Source of the DNA: an uncultured Opitutaceae bacterium
GTDB lineage: Bacteria > Verrucomicrobiota > Verrucomicrobiia > Opitutales > Opitutaceae
DNA length: 6,752 nucleotides
Assembly: GCA_937902865.1 (NCBI GenBank)
Contig: CALFNJ010000020.1
Location: forward strand, 1 to 6,752
Reading direction: 5' to 3'
The position numbers and the translations under genes are program-made. Under the pieces are notes generated by a model that was given only the letters and a program-made list of their open reading frames with translations, was not told where the DNA came from and searched no databases. Positions 4,820 through 6,752 of this stretch are shown here, one piece after another (within the stretch, counting starts at the first letter, position 1; every line of letters begins with the position of its first letter).

Positions 4820-6517
4820 ATGAAAATTACCCCATGCGCGGCGCTGTTCGGCGCCGGTTTGCTCGCGTCCGTGGCCCTCGCCCAGGACGTCACCGTCGGT
4901 GAGGTGGTCTGGTTCGAAACGGCCCCTCCGCCGACCACGCTGCCGCAGCCCCGACACCGTCTCCGGCCGGATTATCCGAAGGAGATGCGTGAGTCGTCCG
5001 AGTTCGGCTACGTGATCATCGCCGACTTCGTCGACTCGGCCGGCAAACGCCTCTCGATGGTTTTCTCCGGGACGCATCCTCCACTGCAGCGCGAGGTCTC
5101 GGCCGCCATGTCGGACTGGGAGCTGAAGCCCGGGATGCAGGATGGAAAGCCGGTCAACGGCCGCATCTGGGTGCCGGTCATTTTCAATCCGAAATCCGCG
5201 GCGGCAAAAGGCAGCGACGCCACTCCCCGCCTGCTGGCGGTTGCGCCGGCCTTTGTCGCGCCGCGGCCCACTCCGGACGGCGTGCCGCCGGTGATTCACA
5301 TGAAGCTGAGCCTCGACGCCAGCGGCGCCATCACCCGCGCCGTGCCGCAGGAGGCCTCCCTCAAACCGGCCGCGCTCGAGGCGATCCAGGCCAGCCTCAG
5401 GAACTGGCGTTTTGCCCCGGCGCGGAAGGACGGGCAGGCCGTGGCGGCGGAGGTGACCGTGCCGGTTTTGTGCGAGCCGCCGCTGAAGGACGAAGTCAGC
5501 CATCAGACTCCGCCCAAGGTGATCAGCCGCACGCCGCCGGAATATCCGTTCAGCATGCGCCGCTATGGCCTGGGCGGGCATGTCGTCGTGGAATTCGAGG
5601 TGAATCCACAGGGAAAGGTTCAGAACGCGGTGGTGACCTCCTCCGACAATCCCGCCTTTGACGACTCCGCCATTCGGGCCGTGCGCCAATGGGTGTTTGA
5701 ACCCGGCCGGCAGGACGGCGAGCCCAACACGCAGAAGCTGCGCTCACCGGTGATCTTTCAACTCGCGGGCGTGCCCGGCGGCGGCGACAGCGCCTTCCGC
5801 GTTTCCACGCGCGGCGACCAGTCGAAGCTGCCGCCGGAACTGCGCTTCGACACGCCCCCTTCCTTCCGCGGCGTCGTGATCCCCGTCTATCCCTACGAAC
5901 TCCGGCGCGACGGCATTCGCGGCAAGGCCCGGGTGACCGCACTCATCAACCAGCGCGGCCGCGTGTCGGCGGTGAAGGTGCAGGAAGCGGACCGCCCCGA
6001 ATTCGGATTGGCGCTCGCGACGGCGATGGAGGGCTTCACGTTCGCTCCGGCACTCAAGGACAGCCATCCGGTGCAGCATCTGATGGCATTCGAGCAGAAC
6101 TTCAGCGCACGCGACCTGCCCGACGATGTCGGCGATGACCTGCTCTCCCTGGAAAAGCGGCATCCCGAGCGCATCCTGGACGACCATGCGCTCGCGGCTC
6201 CGCTGAAACCGCTGTCCCAAGCGCGGGCGCGATTTCCCAAATCGTTGCTGGGAACGCTGGACCACGGTGAGGCCGTGGTAGAAGTCCTCATCGACGAGGA
6301 CGGACGCGTCCGCCTGCCCCGCGTCGTATCGGCCAGCGATCCTGCGTTCGGCTACGCCGCCGTGCAGTCCGTTTCGAGCTGGTGGTTCGAGCCGCCCAAA
6401 GTGGCGGGAAAATTCGTCGTGGTGCGCACCCGTCTGCCTGTGACCTTCGACCTCAAGACTACCCCGGCGGAGGCTAATCCCGCGCCCGCCCCGGACGCCA
6501 CGCCCGCGGCACCTTAA
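4820..6517 (+). CDS. Secreted protein of five TonB C-terminal-like repeats
   Basis: A 565-residue protein with a cleavable signal peptide (MKITPC..., hydrophobic 7-20, SVALA-QD, cleavage after A21). The mature part is five repeats like the TonB C-terminal domain, at about 45-123, 144-217, 230-315, 344-426 and 459-545. Each has a turn with G (VDSAGK, LDASGA, VNPQGK, INQRGR, IDEDGR) and a W/F-x-F/L-x-P strand followed by a D/G turn: WELKPGMQDG (100), WRFAPARKDG (196), WVFEPGRQDG (291), FTFAPALKDS (406), WWFEPPKVAG (521). Four carry the leading YP or FP (52, 242, 357, 472); the second does not. The tail (547-565) is Ala/Pro-rich. A true TonB has one such domain after a membrane anchor and a Pro-rich spacer; both are missing here, so energy transduction with ExbBD is unlikely. 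It should be periplasmic or surface-linked. The ATG at 4820 is chosen over the in-frame GTG at 4622 because only it gives a signal peptide. Automated pipelines would probably name it energy transducer TonB; the role is unknown. Confidence 0.85.
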   Translation: MKITPCAALFGAGLLASVALAQDVTVGEVVWFETAPPPTTLPQPRHRLRPDYPKEMRESSEFGYVIIADFVDSAGKRLSMVFSGTHPPLQREVSAAMSDWELKPGMQDGKPVNGRIWVPVIFNPKSAAAKGSDATPRLLAVAPAFVAPRPTPDGVPPVIHMKLSLDASGAITRAVPQEASLKPAALEAIQASLRNWRFAPARKDGQAVAAEVTVPVLCEPPLKDEVSHQTPPKVISRTPPEYPFSMRRYGLGGHVVVEFEVNPQGKVQNAVVTSSDNPAFDDSAIRAVRQWVFEPGRQDGEPNTQKLRSPVIFQLAGVPGGGDSAFRVSTRGDQSKLPPELRFDTPPSFRGVVIPVYPYELRRDGIRGKARVTALINQRGRVSAVKVQEADRPEFGLALATAMEGFTFAPALKDSHPVQHLMAFEQNFSARDLPDDVGDDLLSLEKRHPERILDDHALAAPLKPLSQARARFPKSLLGTLDHGEAVVEVLIDEDGRVRLPRVVSASDPAFGYAAVQSVSSWWFEPPKVAGKFVVVRTRLPVTFDLKTTPAEANPAPAPDATPAAP

Positions 6518-6546
6518 CATACGATTCGGAATTCATCGTTCCCGCC

Positions 6547-6752
6547 ATGAACGCTCGCGCTTCCCTGCTCCGCTGGCTGGCCGTTCCGGCCCTTGCACTC
6601 ACGTTCGCTCGTGCCGCCGAGCCGGCCACTTCCGCTCCGACGGCGGCCGCGGCCCAGGCGGATCTGGTGTCGCTGCCATTGCTGAACACGTGGGTCGCGC
6701 CCGTTTATCCGGCGAAGGCGCTGGCCGACCGCATGCCCGCCCGGATTCGGGT
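6547..6752 (+). CDS. Secreted TonB_C-like protein, 3' end cut by the window
   Basis: The first 68 codons of a gene that runs off the window. MNARASLLRWLAVPALALTF is a signal peptide with ARA-A cleavage near 23, followed by an Ala/Thr/Pro-rich stretch (24-38). Then LNTWVAPVYPAKALADRMPA begins what looks like a TonB C-terminal-like domain, with the YP at 54-55 matching the YP that opens the repeats of the preceding protein (as in IPVYPYELRRDGIRG). The start lies 29 bases after the stop of that gene with no promoter or terminator between them, so the two are probably co-transcribed paralogues. No Shine-Dalgarno is seen. The number of domains and the length are unknown. Confidence 0.75.
   Translation, partial: MNARASLLRWLAVPALALTFARAAEPATSAPTAAAAQADLVSLPLLNTWVAPVYPAKALADRMPARIR

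Noticed and set aside
4592..5689. Open frame of 365 codons on the minus strand
   Set aside because: It lies opposite the TonB_C-repeat gene, is Arg/Gly/His-rich as GC-rich antisense frames are, and has no recognisable domain.

Overview
The window is GC-rich DNA packed with bacterial genes. The gene content and the intergenic repeats suggest a member of the Verrucomicrobiota, most likely Opitutaceae-like. The repeats in question are short palindromic GGGCGTCCC-type units and CACAGAG/GCAGAGAC-type repeats. This placement rests on memory of such repeats plus the general style of the genes, not on a marker-gene comparison, so it is tentative. Clear Shine-Dalgarno sequences are lacking in front of nearly every start.

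Layout from left to right. An isochorismatase-family hydrolase-like protein (+, 88-636) lacks the usual catalytic cysteine and may begin upstream of the only conventional start. A composite palindromic repeat (641-776) follows, then a likely terminator (777-829, -). Next comes dimer-type glycyl-tRNA synthetase glyQS (-, 847-2370) with a candidate promoter just upstream. The divergent gap 2371-2628 holds a CACAGAG-type repeat. Then comes a small secreted basic protein with LTxxQ-like motifs (+, 2629-3057), whose stop codon lies inside a perfect hairpin. A 55-base imperfect palindrome (3134-3188) lies before a MacB/FtsX-type ABC transporter permease (-, 3217-4431). The 388-base divergent region 4432-4819 has no convincing gene. 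The window ends with a secreted protein made of five TonB C-terminal-like repeats (+, 4820-6517) and, 29 bases later, the start of a second secreted protein whose visible part enters the same type of domain (+, from 6547, cut by the window end).

The genes do not form one pathway. glyQS is housekeeping. The permease has no ATPase or adaptor gene beside it in the window. The most coherent unit is the right-hand pair, which looks like a two-gene transcript of paralogous envelope proteins built from repeated TonB_C-like modules without a visible membrane anchor. The most unusual non-coding signals are the two palindromic elements, each lying between convergent genes.
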